10,025 bases of DNA from an uncultured Bacteroidales bacterium (GCA_934725535.1 CAKVBV010000073.1:1-10025), one strand, 5' to 3'. Shown: positions 1 to 6,229, counted from the stretch's first letter. The notes: generated from the letters alone by a model not told the origin. Numbers and translations: made by a program.

Positions 1-14
1 TTCTACTCCTAAAG

Positions 15-45
15 ATTGCTTCTTCAATTATTTTCCCTAACTTTG
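15..45 (+). promoter_or_regulatory. Bacteroidota-type promoter P1 upstream of the secreted-protein gene
   Basis: An ATTG at 15-18 is followed by a 19-base spacer and TAACTTTG at 38-45, which fits the Bacteroidota consensus TTTG-N19-TAnnTTTG. Transcription would begin near position 52, so the in-frame ATG at 16 cannot be a translation start from this promoter. Seen: boxes and spacing. Inferred: activity. Confidence 0.65.
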
Positions 46-121
46 CACAAAATTGCATTTGTTATTGGACAGTGCAATGACTTCCACCATATGAATATAG
101 TGCATTATTTTATATGCCGAT

Positions 122-153
122 ATTGTGTAATCCGCGGATTTAATGTAATTTTG
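122..153 (+). promoter_or_regulatory. Second promoter candidate P2 with a palindrome in its spacer
   Basis: ATTG at 122-125, a 20-base spacer and TAATTTTG at 146-153 form a second fit to the Bacteroidota promoter pattern. The spacer contains the perfect 12-base palindrome AATCCGCGGATT (129-140), which could be an operator. A start near 160 would leave a leader of about 12 bases before the ATG at 172. The region is AT-rich, so a chance match is possible. Confidence 0.45.
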
Positions 154-171
154 TGGAAAATTGTGCAGGAT

Positions 172-1539
172 ATGTTACTCTCCCTATTGCTCTCTTTGCT
201 CAGCGCAACGTTCACGGTCTCCGGCAGAAATAGTGTCGTTCCCTCTGGCGACCTGCCCGAAGGAAGCAATTTTGTCTATTCCTCCTCCTCTTCCACTGGG
301 CAAAAAGGGCAGATGACGGCAGGCAACTCCACAACCCTTCGCCTATCCGGTTGGGGCGGATGTACCATTCAATCCGTAACGCTCTCCATGCACTCCAACT
401 CCTCTTCGGGCGCAGGCTCGCTCCAAATGACTATAGGCGAAAGTCGCGTTTGGGACATTCCCGCTGCCAATTTCGCTGATGTGGTATGGAACGAAGCATA
501 TTCTTCCGCCTTTGTGCCTGTTTCGCACGACTGCCACTACCGCGTCGGCTGCAACGACACCATCACTATCCGCATCGAAGCCACGCAAAACTCCCTCTAC
601 ATCGCCTCCTACACTGTCTCCTACACGCCTGCTCCTCCACAACCTTATCGGGTCTGTTTCGTCTCCGGATTGGGGCATAACCCGCCTTCCTGTCAGGAAA
701 ATACTCCCCGCGAGGGCATTCTCCTGCCTTGTCAAGCCGACACCGCCCAATGGCGTTTCATCGGTTGGAGCGAGACCGAAGCACTCGAAGACGAACCTTG
801 TCCGCAACTCTTCCCGCCCAACTCGCGCTACTTTCCACGGTACCATTGCACCCTCTATGCCGTGTATTCCGATACAACCACCACCCCAAAGCAGATTCTG
901 CAACCGCAATCAGGACGCTATGCACTCATCTACAACTCCCCATACTGGTCTCCCTGTGCGCTGATAGGGGGCGTTGTTCCCGCTGTGCAAGATGGAGAAA
1001 CACGCTATCATGTCATCGAAACCCAATCGGTTGCTATGGACACGACTGCAACAGGAGAACTGTTTTTGCTCTCTTCTGTACTTCCGGAAATGATATTCCA
1101 ATTGGATATTCTATCCGACACCACTTTGACCATCACGCACGAAGCCACGAAAACCGGCCTCGGCTACAAAGGAAAAGACCTGTCCGCCGCCTATTCCGAA
1201 TGGAAATATCGCCTGCTGTCTGACCATTCTCTGATGTTGTACTACAATATCAAAGGCAAGTACTATTGCCTGTTTGTTTCTCCGGTTGAGGATACCGACG
1301 GCAACGCTCTGTTTGCTTATACAAGCACGTTTAATATCTCTACTCCGCTGACTGCTAACGGAATACGGCTATTTCCCGTTACAACCGCCACCTGCACCAC
1401 GTGGCCCTTTGGCAAATTTGACGCACTACCCGATGCGACTCCCGCAAACCTGCACACACAGGAACTCATTATACCTTTCGGTCCCCACGAACTGCATATC
1501 CGCGAGGGAAAGAAGTATCTGTATATTGTCAATAGATAG
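172..1539 (+). CDS. Secreted multidomain protein of unknown function with Listeria-Bacteroides-type repeat
   Basis: A 455-residue product if started at ATG 172. Residues 1-20 are a hydrophobic Leu/Ser/Thr signal-peptide-like segment, so the protein is probably exported. Residues about 28-152 form a Ser/Thr-rich beta-sandwich-like domain with motifs LRLSGWGG, VTLSMHSNSSSGAGSL and SLYIASYTVSY; I have the impression this module is common in exported Bacteroidales proteins. Residues about 158-233 end in WRFIGWS and CTLYAVYSD, the signature ends of an InlB/Listeria-Bacteroides repeat. The remaining 220 residues are beta-rich and unrecognised. The C-terminus (LHIREGKKYLYIVNR) faintly recalls Bacteroidales secretion tails but is too short to call. 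Start choice: ATG 16 lies inside promoter P1 and ATG 91 gives a long, poor signal peptide; 172 puts the hydrophobic segment first, but it lacks a basic n-region, and TTG 151 or GTG 163 are alternatives. No enzymatic motif is visible; adhesin or surface structure is only a guess. Confidence 0.75.
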   Translation: MLLSLLLSLLSATFTVSGRNSVVPSGDLPEGSNFVYSSSSSTGQKGQMTAGNSTTLRLSGWGGCTIQSVTLSMHSNSSSGAGSLQMTIGESRVWDIPAANFADVVWNEAYSSAFVPVSHDCHYRVGCNDTITIRIEATQNSLYIASYTVSYTPAPPQPYRVCFVSGLGHNPPSCQENTPREGILLPCQADTAQWRFIGWSETEALEDEPCPQLFPPNSRYFPRYHCTLYAVYSDTTTTPKQILQPQSGRYALIYNSPYWSPCALIGGVVPAVQDGETRYHVIETQSVAMDTTATGELFLLSSVLPEMIFQLDILSDTTLTITHEATKTGLGYKGKDLSAAYSEWKYRLLSDHSLMLYYNIKGKYYCLFVSPVEDTDGNALFAYTSTFNISTPLTANGIRLFPVTTATCTTWPFGKFDALPDATPANLHTQELIIPFGPHELHIREGKKYLYIVNR

Positions 1540-1749
1540 CCGTATTTATTAGTATCTGTATTAAATTTATATAATATACTTCCGCGTAAAAGACATACAT
1601 ATCGCCCTTTTTCCGTCGATTTTCAATCGGATTATTATTGCTTCATATATGGGTGGATAACGAGAGGATAGCATATGCGTATGCTGATGCTTACAAGGCT
1701 TCTTTGAAAATATATCGCTGATAAATAATGTTAAAGTGCTATGCCCTCC
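1540..1749. other. AT-rich intergenic stretch without a supported gene
   Basis: This is the left part of the 399-base gap before metK. It is AT-rich and full of stop codons on the + strand. The only structure I see is a perfect 6-bp inverted repeat AGCATA/TATGCT around TGCG at 1670-1685 and a weak CGATT/AATCG pair at 1617-1629. Neither is followed by a T-run, so neither is a convincing terminator for the upstream gene. The minus-strand open frame across 1567-1872 looks spurious. Confidence 0.6.
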
Positions 1750-1781
1750 CTTGTACATTCTAATGAAAAGCAGTACCTTTG
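1750..1781 (+). promoter_or_regulatory. metK promoter (Bacteroidota type)
   Basis: CTTG at 1750-1753, a 20-base spacer and TACCTTTG at 1774-1781 give a close match to the Bacteroidota promoter consensus. Transcription would start near 1786-1788, giving a leader of about 150 bases before the metK ATG, which is unusually long and carries the structures listed separately. Confidence 0.75.
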
Positions 1782-1784
1782 CAA

Positions 1785-1805
1785 ACACTTTCCGAAAGAA
1801 AGTGT
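1785..1805 (+). other. 5'-terminal stem-loop of the metK leader
   Basis: ACACTTTC (1785-1792) and GAAAGTGT (1798-1805) form a perfect 8-bp stem closing the loop CGAAA. It sits at the predicted transcript start, where a hairpin could protect the mRNA 5' end. Role inferred; pairing seen. Confidence 0.6.
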
Positions 1806-1806
1806 A

Positions 1807-1825
1807 GGGGATACTACTTATCCCC
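1807..1825 (+). other. G4/C4 hairpin preceding the SAM aptamer
   Basis: GGGGATA (1807-1813) pairs perfectly with TATCCCC (1819-1825) around a 5-base loop. The same C-run can instead pair with GGGGAT at 1838-1843, the 5' strand of the aptamer P1 stem. ACTTAT (1816-1821) can also pair with ATAAGT (1829-1834). These pairings are mutually exclusive, so the element may influence aptamer folding. Confidence 0.5.
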
Positions 1826-1835
1826 GAAATAAGTA

Positions 1836-1886
1836 TTGGGGATGGATTTGACTGCTTGCAACCCCGTAACAAAATGCTAAAACTTG
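1836..1886 (+). promoter_or_regulatory. SAM-II-like riboswitch aptamer in the metK leader
   Basis: The order of conserved elements matches the SAM-II pseudoknot aptamer as I remember it: P1 5' strand GGGG (1838-1841), GATTTG (1845-1850), TTGCAA (1856-1861), P1 3' strand CCCC (1862-1865), then GTAACAAAAT and the hallmark GCTAAAA (1876-1882). Loop and linker lengths (20 and 10 bases) are close to those of characterised SAM-II aptamers. G1858-C1859 can pair with G1876-C1877 to start the pseudoknot helix. SAM-II is known from alphaproteobacteria and Bacteroidota ahead of methionine and SAM genes, and here the next gene makes SAM, so product feedback is the natural reading. A SAM-I (S-box) assignment fits worse. 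Confidence 0.8.
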
Positions 1887-1887
1887 T

Positions 1888-1925
1888 GCCGCAAGTCCCA
1901 AACAGTCACTTGTGGCTTGTTTTTT
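1888..1925 (+). terminator. Intrinsic terminator between the aptamer and metK (expression platform)
   Basis: GCCGCAAGT (1888-1896) and ACTTGTGGC (1908-1916) form a 9-bp stem with one G-U pair and an 11-base loop, followed by TTGTTTTTT (1917-1925). It ends 13 bases before the metK ATG. The 5' arm can alternatively pair as CAAGT (1892-1896) with ACTTG (1882-1886), right behind the aptamer's GCTAAA, which would act as an antiterminator. This suggests control by transcription termination. Which helix SAM favours cannot be settled by eye. Confidence 0.65.
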
Positions 1926-1938
1926 ATCTAAACAACAG

Positions 1939-3186
1939 ATGAACTATCTATTTACTTCGGAGAGTGTCAGTGAAGGGCACCCCGACAAAGTGGCAGACCA
2001 AATCTCGGATGCCGTATTGGACAACTTTCTGGCGCAGGACGCCGACTCGCACGTGGCGTGTGAGACACTCGTCACCACCGGTCAGGTGGTAGTCGCCGGC
2101 GAGGTGACAAGCAATGGGTATGTCGATGTACAACACATTGTGCGTGAGACGATTAAACACATCGGCTATACCAAATCCGAGTACAAATTCGAGGCGGAGA
2201 GTTGTGGTATCCTGACGGCACTGCATGAGCAGAGTCCTGACATCGCGCGCGGAGTGAACGGGCGTGGCACGGAGAACGAAGGCGAACAGGGTGCCGGCGA
2301 CCAGGGTATGATGTTCGGCTACGCCACCAACGAGACCGACAACTATATGCCGCTCACCCTTGACCTTGCGCATACCTTGGTATATGCGCTCGCGCGCGTA
2401 CGCAAAGAGGGCAAGGAGATGCAGTATCTGCGTCCCGACAGCAAGAGTCAGGTGACCATTGAGTACAACGAACACGGTGAGCCGCTGCGCATTGACACTA
2501 TCGTGGTCAGCACACAGCACGACGAGGACGTGTCGCAAACCCAGATACGTGACGACATACGCCGTGTGCTGCTGCCCTTGGTGGCTAAGCGCGACGCACG
2601 CTATGCCCGTCTGTTGGAGGGCGACTACAAACTATTAGTTAATCCTACGGGTATGTTCGTGATTGGCGGACCTGCAGGCGATACGGGCTTGACGGGACGC
2701 AAGATTATCGTGGATACCTACGGAGGACGCGGTGCACACGGTGGTGGTGCTTTCTCGGGCAAAGACCCGTCGAAGGTGGACCGCTCGGCGGCTTATGCGG
2801 CACGCTGGATTGCCAAGAACATGGTGGCTGCAGGAGTGGCACGCGAGATGCTGGTGCAGGTCAGTTATGCCATCGGTGTGGCAAAGCCTGTCAGCCTGTA
2901 TGTGAATACCTACGGCACGGGCAAAGTGGGCAAGAGCGATGCCGAGATAGCGCAGGTAATCAGTGAGTTGTTCGATTTGCGCCCGCAAGCCATCATCAAT
3001 GCCCTCAAACTCAAACAGCCGATGTACGAAGAAACTGCCCGCTACGGACACATGGGGCGTACCAATGAGGTGGTGACCAAGACCTTTATTGATGACAACG
3101 GGCACCCCTTCACACGCGAAGTGGAGTTGTTTACGTGGGAGAAACTGGACAAGGTGGACGCCATACGCAAAGCCTTCGGACTCTAA
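1939..3186 (+). CDS. metK: S-adenosylmethionine synthetase (methionine adenosyltransferase)
   Basis: The 415-residue cytosolic enzyme makes S-adenosylmethionine from methionine and ATP, releasing phosphate and diphosphate. The N-terminus reads FTSESVSEGHPDK (5-17), with the ATP-binding GHPDK; GAGDQGMMFGYA (118-129) is the conserved hexapeptide region; GGGAFSGKD (268-276) is the glycine-rich phosphate-binding nonapeptide. The protein is somewhat longer than the E. coli enzyme (about 384 residues), as I expect for Bacteroidota. ATG 1939 is chosen because a GTG at 1912 would lie inside the terminator stem, and homologues begin close to the FTSES segment. The preceding SAM-II-like leader implies feedback by SAM. 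lspA follows after 47 bases with a heptamer repeat between, so co-transcription is possible. Confidence 0.97.
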   Translation: MNYLFTSESVSEGHPDKVADQISDAVLDNFLAQDADSHVACETLVTTGQVVVAGEVTSNGYVDVQHIVRETIKHIGYTKSEYKFEAESCGILTALHEQSPDIARGVNGRGTENEGEQGAGDQGMMFGYATNETDNYMPLTLDLAHTLVYALARVRKEGKEMQYLRPDSKSQVTIEYNEHGEPLRIDTIVVSTQHDEDVSQTQIRDDIRRVLLPLVAKRDARYARLLEGDYKLLVNPTGMFVIGGPAGDTGLTGRKIIVDTYGGRGAHGGGAFSGKDPSKVDRSAAYAARWIAKNMVAAGVAREMLVQVSYAIGVAKPVSLYVNTYGTGKVGKSDAEIAQVISELFDLRPQAIINALKLKQPMYEETARYGHMGRTNEVVTKTFIDDNGHPFTREVELFTWEKLDKVDAIRKAFGL

Positions 3187-3232
3187 TCCCTGCCCCCTAA
3201 TCTCTAATCCCTAATCTCTAACCCCTAATAGG
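3184..3232 (+). repeat. Heptanucleotide tandem repeat (TAATCCC/TAATCTC) between metK and lspA
   Basis: Seven consecutive 7-base units start at the metK stop codon: TAATCCC, TGCCCCC, TAATCTC, TAATCCC, TAATCTC, TAACCCC and TAATAGG. Because the period is 7, the embedded TAA triplets fall into all three frames. The array fills nearly the whole metK-lspA gap and ends one base before the lspA ATG. Confidence 0.85.
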
Positions 3233-3233
3233 T

Positions 3234-3806
3234 ATGACAAAAGCACAACAATCGTGGTTGGTGACGGGCATTGTGGTGCTCGCTGTGGCGTTGGACCAGT
3301 GCCTGAAAGTGTATATCAAGACGCACTTTGACCTGGGCGAGGCGCATGAAATCACTTCGTGGTTCTGGATATGCTTTGTGGAGAACAACGGCATGGCGTT
3401 TGGCATCGAGTGGTTCAGCAAGTTGCTGCTCACGCTCTTCCGCATCGTGGCGGTCGGGCTGCTGGGGTGGTATATGCACATACTCATTCACAAACAGCAC
3501 GCACGCACGTCGTATATCGCTATGATTGCGCTGGTGACTGCAGGTGCACTTGGCAACATCATTGATTGTGTGGCGTACGGCAAGATATTCGGATACGCAG
3601 GTTGGTTCTACGGGAAAGTGGTGGATATGCTCTATTTCCCGCTTATCACCAACAGTGCGGGGGAGTGTATATTCTTCCGACCGGTGTTCAATCTCGCGGA
3701 CTCATGCATCACAGTGGCGGTCATACTGATAATCCTGTTCTTCCGCAAAGACCTTGACCAGAGTCTGAGCGGCTTGTCCAAACGCAAACAAGAGCCTGTG
3801 GAATGA
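3234..3806 (+). CDS. lspA: Lipoprotein signal peptidase (signal peptidase II)
   Basis: This inner-membrane aspartic protease cleaves the signal peptide of prolipoproteins after the lipobox cysteine has been diacylated. The 190-residue product has four hydrophobic segments at about 8-28, 64-85, 93-110 and 157-170. Family motifs are present: VALDQ with D21, FVENNGMAFGI (48-58), GALGNIID (104-111), KVVDML with D131, and FNLADS with D156; D131 and D156 are the likely catalytic pair. The length is slightly above the usual 160-170 residues because of a loop after GNIID and a charged C-terminal tail. Its stop codon overlaps the next start as ATGA, so the DUF4296 lipoprotein, a likely substrate, is translationally coupled. 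Confidence 0.95.
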   Translation: MTKAQQSWLVTGIVVLAVALDQCLKVYIKTHFDLGEAHEITSWFWICFVENNGMAFGIEWFSKLLLTLFRIVAVGLLGWYMHILIHKQHARTSYIAMIALVTAGALGNIIDCVAYGKIFGYAGWFYGKVVDMLYFPLITNSAGECIFFRPVFNLADSCITVAVILIILFFRKDLDQSLSGLSKRKQEPVE

Positions 3807-4366
3807 GTCGTTCACCGCAATATCTGCTTTTATTGGCTATGGCGATATGCCTGCTGGGGATGGCAAGTTGCCGTCCCCGCGGTGTGTTGTCGCCGCATGA
3901 GATGCGGGATGTGGTGTACGACTTGCACCGCGCAGACGGTGCCATACAGGTGGCAGGCTACAACTACTCGCACGATGAAGAACTGGCAGCATGCTACAAG
4001 TCTGTGCTTGACAAGCACGGTATCACACAGGCGCAGTTTGATTCTTCGTTAGTATGGTACACGGATAACCCGCAGCGGTTCAACAAGATATACCCCAAAG
4101 TCGTAGCCCGCTTGGAGGCAGACCTGCAGGCGGAACAGGATTTGCGTGATGTACAGCGGCATGCAGGTACCATGACATTGGCGGAAGAGGTAAGGCTTGA
4201 GCCTGTGCGCACGCTCGTACCCTTGGAGCAACTGCTGCACACCAACCTCTATGGCTTTGACAATCCGTGGCAGATATGGCAGCCTGACCAATTCGACGAA
4301 CAGGATATTCTTGTTCCGCAAAGTACACAAAAGTACACAATAATACCTCAGGGACGATATGAGTAA
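3803..4366 (+). CDS. DUF4296 family lipoprotein
   Basis: The 187-residue product starts with a signal peptide ending in a lipobox: LLLLAMAICLLGMASC, with C23 as the lipidated cysteine. The mature part, with ALSPxEMxDVVYDLH-like residues 29-42, YxHDEELAACYKSVLDKHGI and FDSSLVWYTDNPQRFNKIY (79-97), matches DUF4296, a Bacteroidota lipoprotein family of unknown function usually encoded beside lspA. The segment 36-120 is mainly helical. It should sit in the membrane facing the periplasm or the surface. The start overlaps the lspA stop by 4 bases and the end overlaps the fucosyltransferase start by 8 bases (ATGAGTAA), so these form one operon. A perfect 10-base tandem repeat lies near the 3' end. 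Confidence 0.88.
   Translation: MSRSPQYLLLLAMAICLLGMASCRPRGVLSPHEMRDVVYDLHRADGAIQVAGYNYSHDEELAACYKSVLDKHGITQAQFDSSLVWYTDNPQRFNKIYPKVVARLEADLQAEQDLRDVQRHAGTMTLAEEVRLEPVRTLVPLEQLLHTNLYGFDNPWQIWQPDQFDEQDILVPQSTQKYTIIPQGRYE
4321..4340 (+). repeat. Perfect 10-bp tandem duplication inside the DUF4296 gene
   Basis: AAGTACACAA occurs twice in direct succession. As 10 is not a multiple of 3, a gain or loss of one copy would change the last residues of the lipoprotein and the reading-frame overlap with the fucosyltransferase gene. In-frame it encodes parts of STQKYTI (residues 174-180). Confidence 0.8.
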
Positions 4367-5402
4367 GAAGATTCGCATTAAGTTAGTGGACTATTTTGCC
4401 AACTTTAATCCGTCGCGGACATGGATATACCTGTGGCTGCAGGAGCACGGGTATGAGGTGGAGTTGTCGGATAAGCCTGATTATCTGGTGTTTTCCGTAT
4501 TCGGAGAGGAACACCTGAAATACAACGATTGCGTCAAGATATTTTGGACGGGGGAGTGTCAGACACCCGATTTTAACCTTTGCGACTATGCCATCGGGTT
4601 TGATCACATAGACTTTGGTGACCGTTATCTGCGCTATCCGCTCTACTATACCTACAACAGGAAAGCATTTGAGATGATGGAGCGGAAACATCTCCTGACC
4701 GAGGAGGAGATTGCGGCAAAGAAAGACTTTTGCGCTTTTGTCTGCTCCAATGGGCGTGCCGCAGAGCAACGCATTGCATTCTTTAATGCGCTCAATGCCG
4801 TGCGCAGAGTGGATTCGGGGGGAAAACTGCTTAACAATACGGGTGCACCCGTGGCGGACAAGATGGCTTTCCAGACCTCGCACCGCTTTGCCATTGCCTT
4901 TGAGAATACAGCCTATCCCGGCTATACTACCGAAAAAATAGTGGAAGCCTTTGCCTCCGGGTGCATCCCTATTTACTATGGCGACCCTTTGGTAACGCAG
5001 GACTTTAACCCGAAAGCCTTTGTCAATTGTGCGGACTATGCGTCCTTTGACGAGGTGGTAAAGCGTGTCATTGAGATAGACGACAATCCCGCCCTGCTGC
5101 GCCAATACCTTCGTGAACCTGCTTTGAACGACCCGCAAATGCGGGCAAAAGCACGGGCGGCATTGGACGCTTTTTTAGAGAATATCTTCAGTCAGGACAA
5201 AGAGCAGGCAAAACGGTATAACCGCACCTACTGGGGAGCGCGTATCGTGCGCGAGCGGCAGCGTGAACGCAAGGCGTATGAGCACAGTCTCTACTACCGC
5301 CTGTCGCAGTTCTATATGCAGACCCTCTATCCCCTTGCCCGCCGCCACAAACGCTTATGGAAAATGACCGAGTGGCTGATGCGCAAAACGGGGAATAAGT
5401 AA
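4359..5402 (+). CDS. GT10 family alpha-1,3/1,4-fucosyltransferase
   Basis: A 347-residue enzyme predicted to transfer fucose from GDP-fucose to a glycan acceptor. The GT10 donor-binding signature is complete: RFAIAFENT (176-184), GYTTEKIVEAFASG (188-201) and IPIYYGDP (203-210), resembling the Helicobacter pylori fucosyltransferases. The N-terminal acceptor-binding half has NFNPSRTW (16-22) and FWTGECQTPDF (62-72). The last 60 residues are rich in Arg/Lys and aromatic residues (ARRHKRLWKMTEWLMRK), a likely amphipathic membrane-attachment tail like that of H. pylori FucT. No signal peptide or membrane helix, so it acts on the cytoplasmic side. The start overlaps the DUF4296 stop by 8 bases. Acceptor and linkage cannot be told from sequence. 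Confidence 0.9.
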   Translation: MSKKIRIKLVDYFANFNPSRTWIYLWLQEHGYEVELSDKPDYLVFSVFGEEHLKYNDCVKIFWTGECQTPDFNLCDYAIGFDHIDFGDRYLRYPLYYTYNRKAFEMMERKHLLTEEEIAAKKDFCAFVCSNGRAAEQRIAFFNALNAVRRVDSGGKLLNNTGAPVADKMAFQTSHRFAIAFENTAYPGYTTEKIVEAFASGCIPIYYGDPLVTQDFNPKAFVNCADYASFDEVVKRVIEIDDNPALLRQYLREPALNDPQMRAKARAALDAFLENIFSQDKEQAKRYNRTYWGARIVRERQRERKAYEHSLYYRLSQFYMQTLYPLARRHKRLWKMTEWLMRKTGNK

Positions 5403-5409
5403 CTATCCT

Positions 5410-6228
5410 CTATAAACTGCGGAGGTAATCTATTATAGATGAGAAAATTGCTTTCTTTATATACACATAGCGGAGTACACAGCCGTAGGTGTTCATCATA
5501 TCCCTTTCGCGTGCAAACTGCAACAGAGCCCCGAAGGCTTTGCGTTTCTCGCGACCGCGATAGACTCTTTTTCGGTGGCTGATAGACTGAGGATGAATGA
5601 TATAGTGGTAGTAAGGGGTGTCCGTTTGGGCGATGTTATGCGCAAGGAGATAGCACTGCGCCATAAAGCAACTGTCTTCCCCGCTATTGGCTTCGGGGAA
5701 GTACAGGTTGTTGCTTGCTAACCATTCTCTGCGGAACAGCATGGTGGTAAAGTTGCTTACAAAGTGGCGTAGCAAGTACTTTCGTGCCTGTACGCTTACT
5801 GCGCCGCTACCGATATGTGGGTTGGTCATAAGGCGGTGCGTGCCGTCAGGATAATCCAATACTGCCGCAGACGAACTGATGTCTGCATCATATCGGCGTG
5901 CCGCAGTGTAGAGTGCTTGCAGCATATCCGGCTCTATCCAGTCGTCAGAGTCCACAAAGGCTATGTACTCGCCTGTGGCATAGCGGATACCGATGTTGCG
6001 TGCCGCCCCGGGACCCTGATTGCAAGGGGCAGTAATGATATGCCAATGCGCCGCAAGTGTATGGCAGTTGATAAACCGGCGCACTATATCCATACTCCCG
6101 TCCGTGCCCAAGTCGTCCACGAGTATTACCTCAATGTCTTGCATAGTCTGCCCATAGAGCGATGTCAGGCACCGCTCTATGTATCGCTCCACATTGTACA
6201 CGGGTACTATTACGCTTACTTTTGCCAT
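5410..6228 (-). CDS. GT2 family glycosyltransferase (GT-A fold)
   Basis: A 272-residue inverting glycosyltransferase using a nucleotide-sugar donor. VSVIVPVYNVERYIERCL (4-21) is the nucleotide-binding start of the GT-A fold, DIEVILVDD (31-39) and NQGPGAARNIG (70-80) follow, and FVDSDDW (91-97) holds the metal-binding DxD. GEDSCF (183-188) contains the ED typical of the catalytic region. No transmembrane segment, so a cytosolic or peripheral protein. ATG at 6228 is preferred over an upstream in-frame ATG at 6285 because it starts the domain exactly and lies one base after the ATPase stop (TAATATG), implying translational coupling. It converges with the fucosyltransferase gene, 7 bases apart, with no visible terminator. 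Sugar specificity unknown. Confidence 0.92.
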   Translation of the reverse strand: MAKVSVIVPVYNVERYIERCLTSLYGQTMQDIEVILVDDLGTDGSMDIVRRFINCHTLAAHWHIITAPCNQGPGAARNIGIRYATGEYIAFVDSDDWIEPDMLQALYTAARRYDADISSSAAVLDYPDGTHRLMTNPHIGSGAVSVQARKYLLRHFVSNFTTMLFRREWLASNNLYFPEANSGEDSCFMAQCYLLAHNIAQTDTPYYHYIIHPQSISHRKRVYRGREKRKAFGALLQFARERDMMNTYGCVLRYVYIKKAIFSSIIDYLRSL

Positions 6229-6229
6229 A

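Noticed and set aside
343..909. Minus-strand open frame opposite the secreted-protein gene
   Set aside because: It is a mirror frame of a gene with a clear signal peptide and domain motifs; its own translation looks like low-complexity noise.
1670..1685. AGCATA/TATGCT inverted repeat as a terminator of the secreted-protein gene
   Set aside because: Short stem, no T-run after it, and about 130 bases past the stop codon.
1567..1872. Minus-strand open frame of 101 codons in the metK leader
   Set aside because: It overlaps the metK promoter and riboswitch, the peptide has no recognisable domain, and no promoter precedes it.
1838..1925. tmRNA (ssrA) likeness (GGATTTGAC, then CCGTAA, then GCCGCAAGT)
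   Set aside because: There is no complete tag frame, the metK start follows within 100 bases, and no CCA end or tRNA-like acceptor half exists. The SAM-II pattern explains the same bases better.
1807..1925. SAM-I (S-box) riboswitch
   Set aside because: GCAACC and TGCTAAAA match parts of the S-box, but the multi-helix core with its kink-turn and long P1 is absent, and spacing fits SAM-II.
1912..1938. GTG at 1912 as the metK start
   Set aside because: It lies in the 3' arm of the terminator and would add nine residues (MACFLSKQQ) before the conserved MNYLFTSES start.
3561..3569. Missing arginine after the GNIID motif of LspA (Cys instead) as a defect
   Set aside because: The presumed catalytic aspartates D131 and D156 are intact, and Bacteroidota LspA proteins, as I recall, commonly vary at this position.
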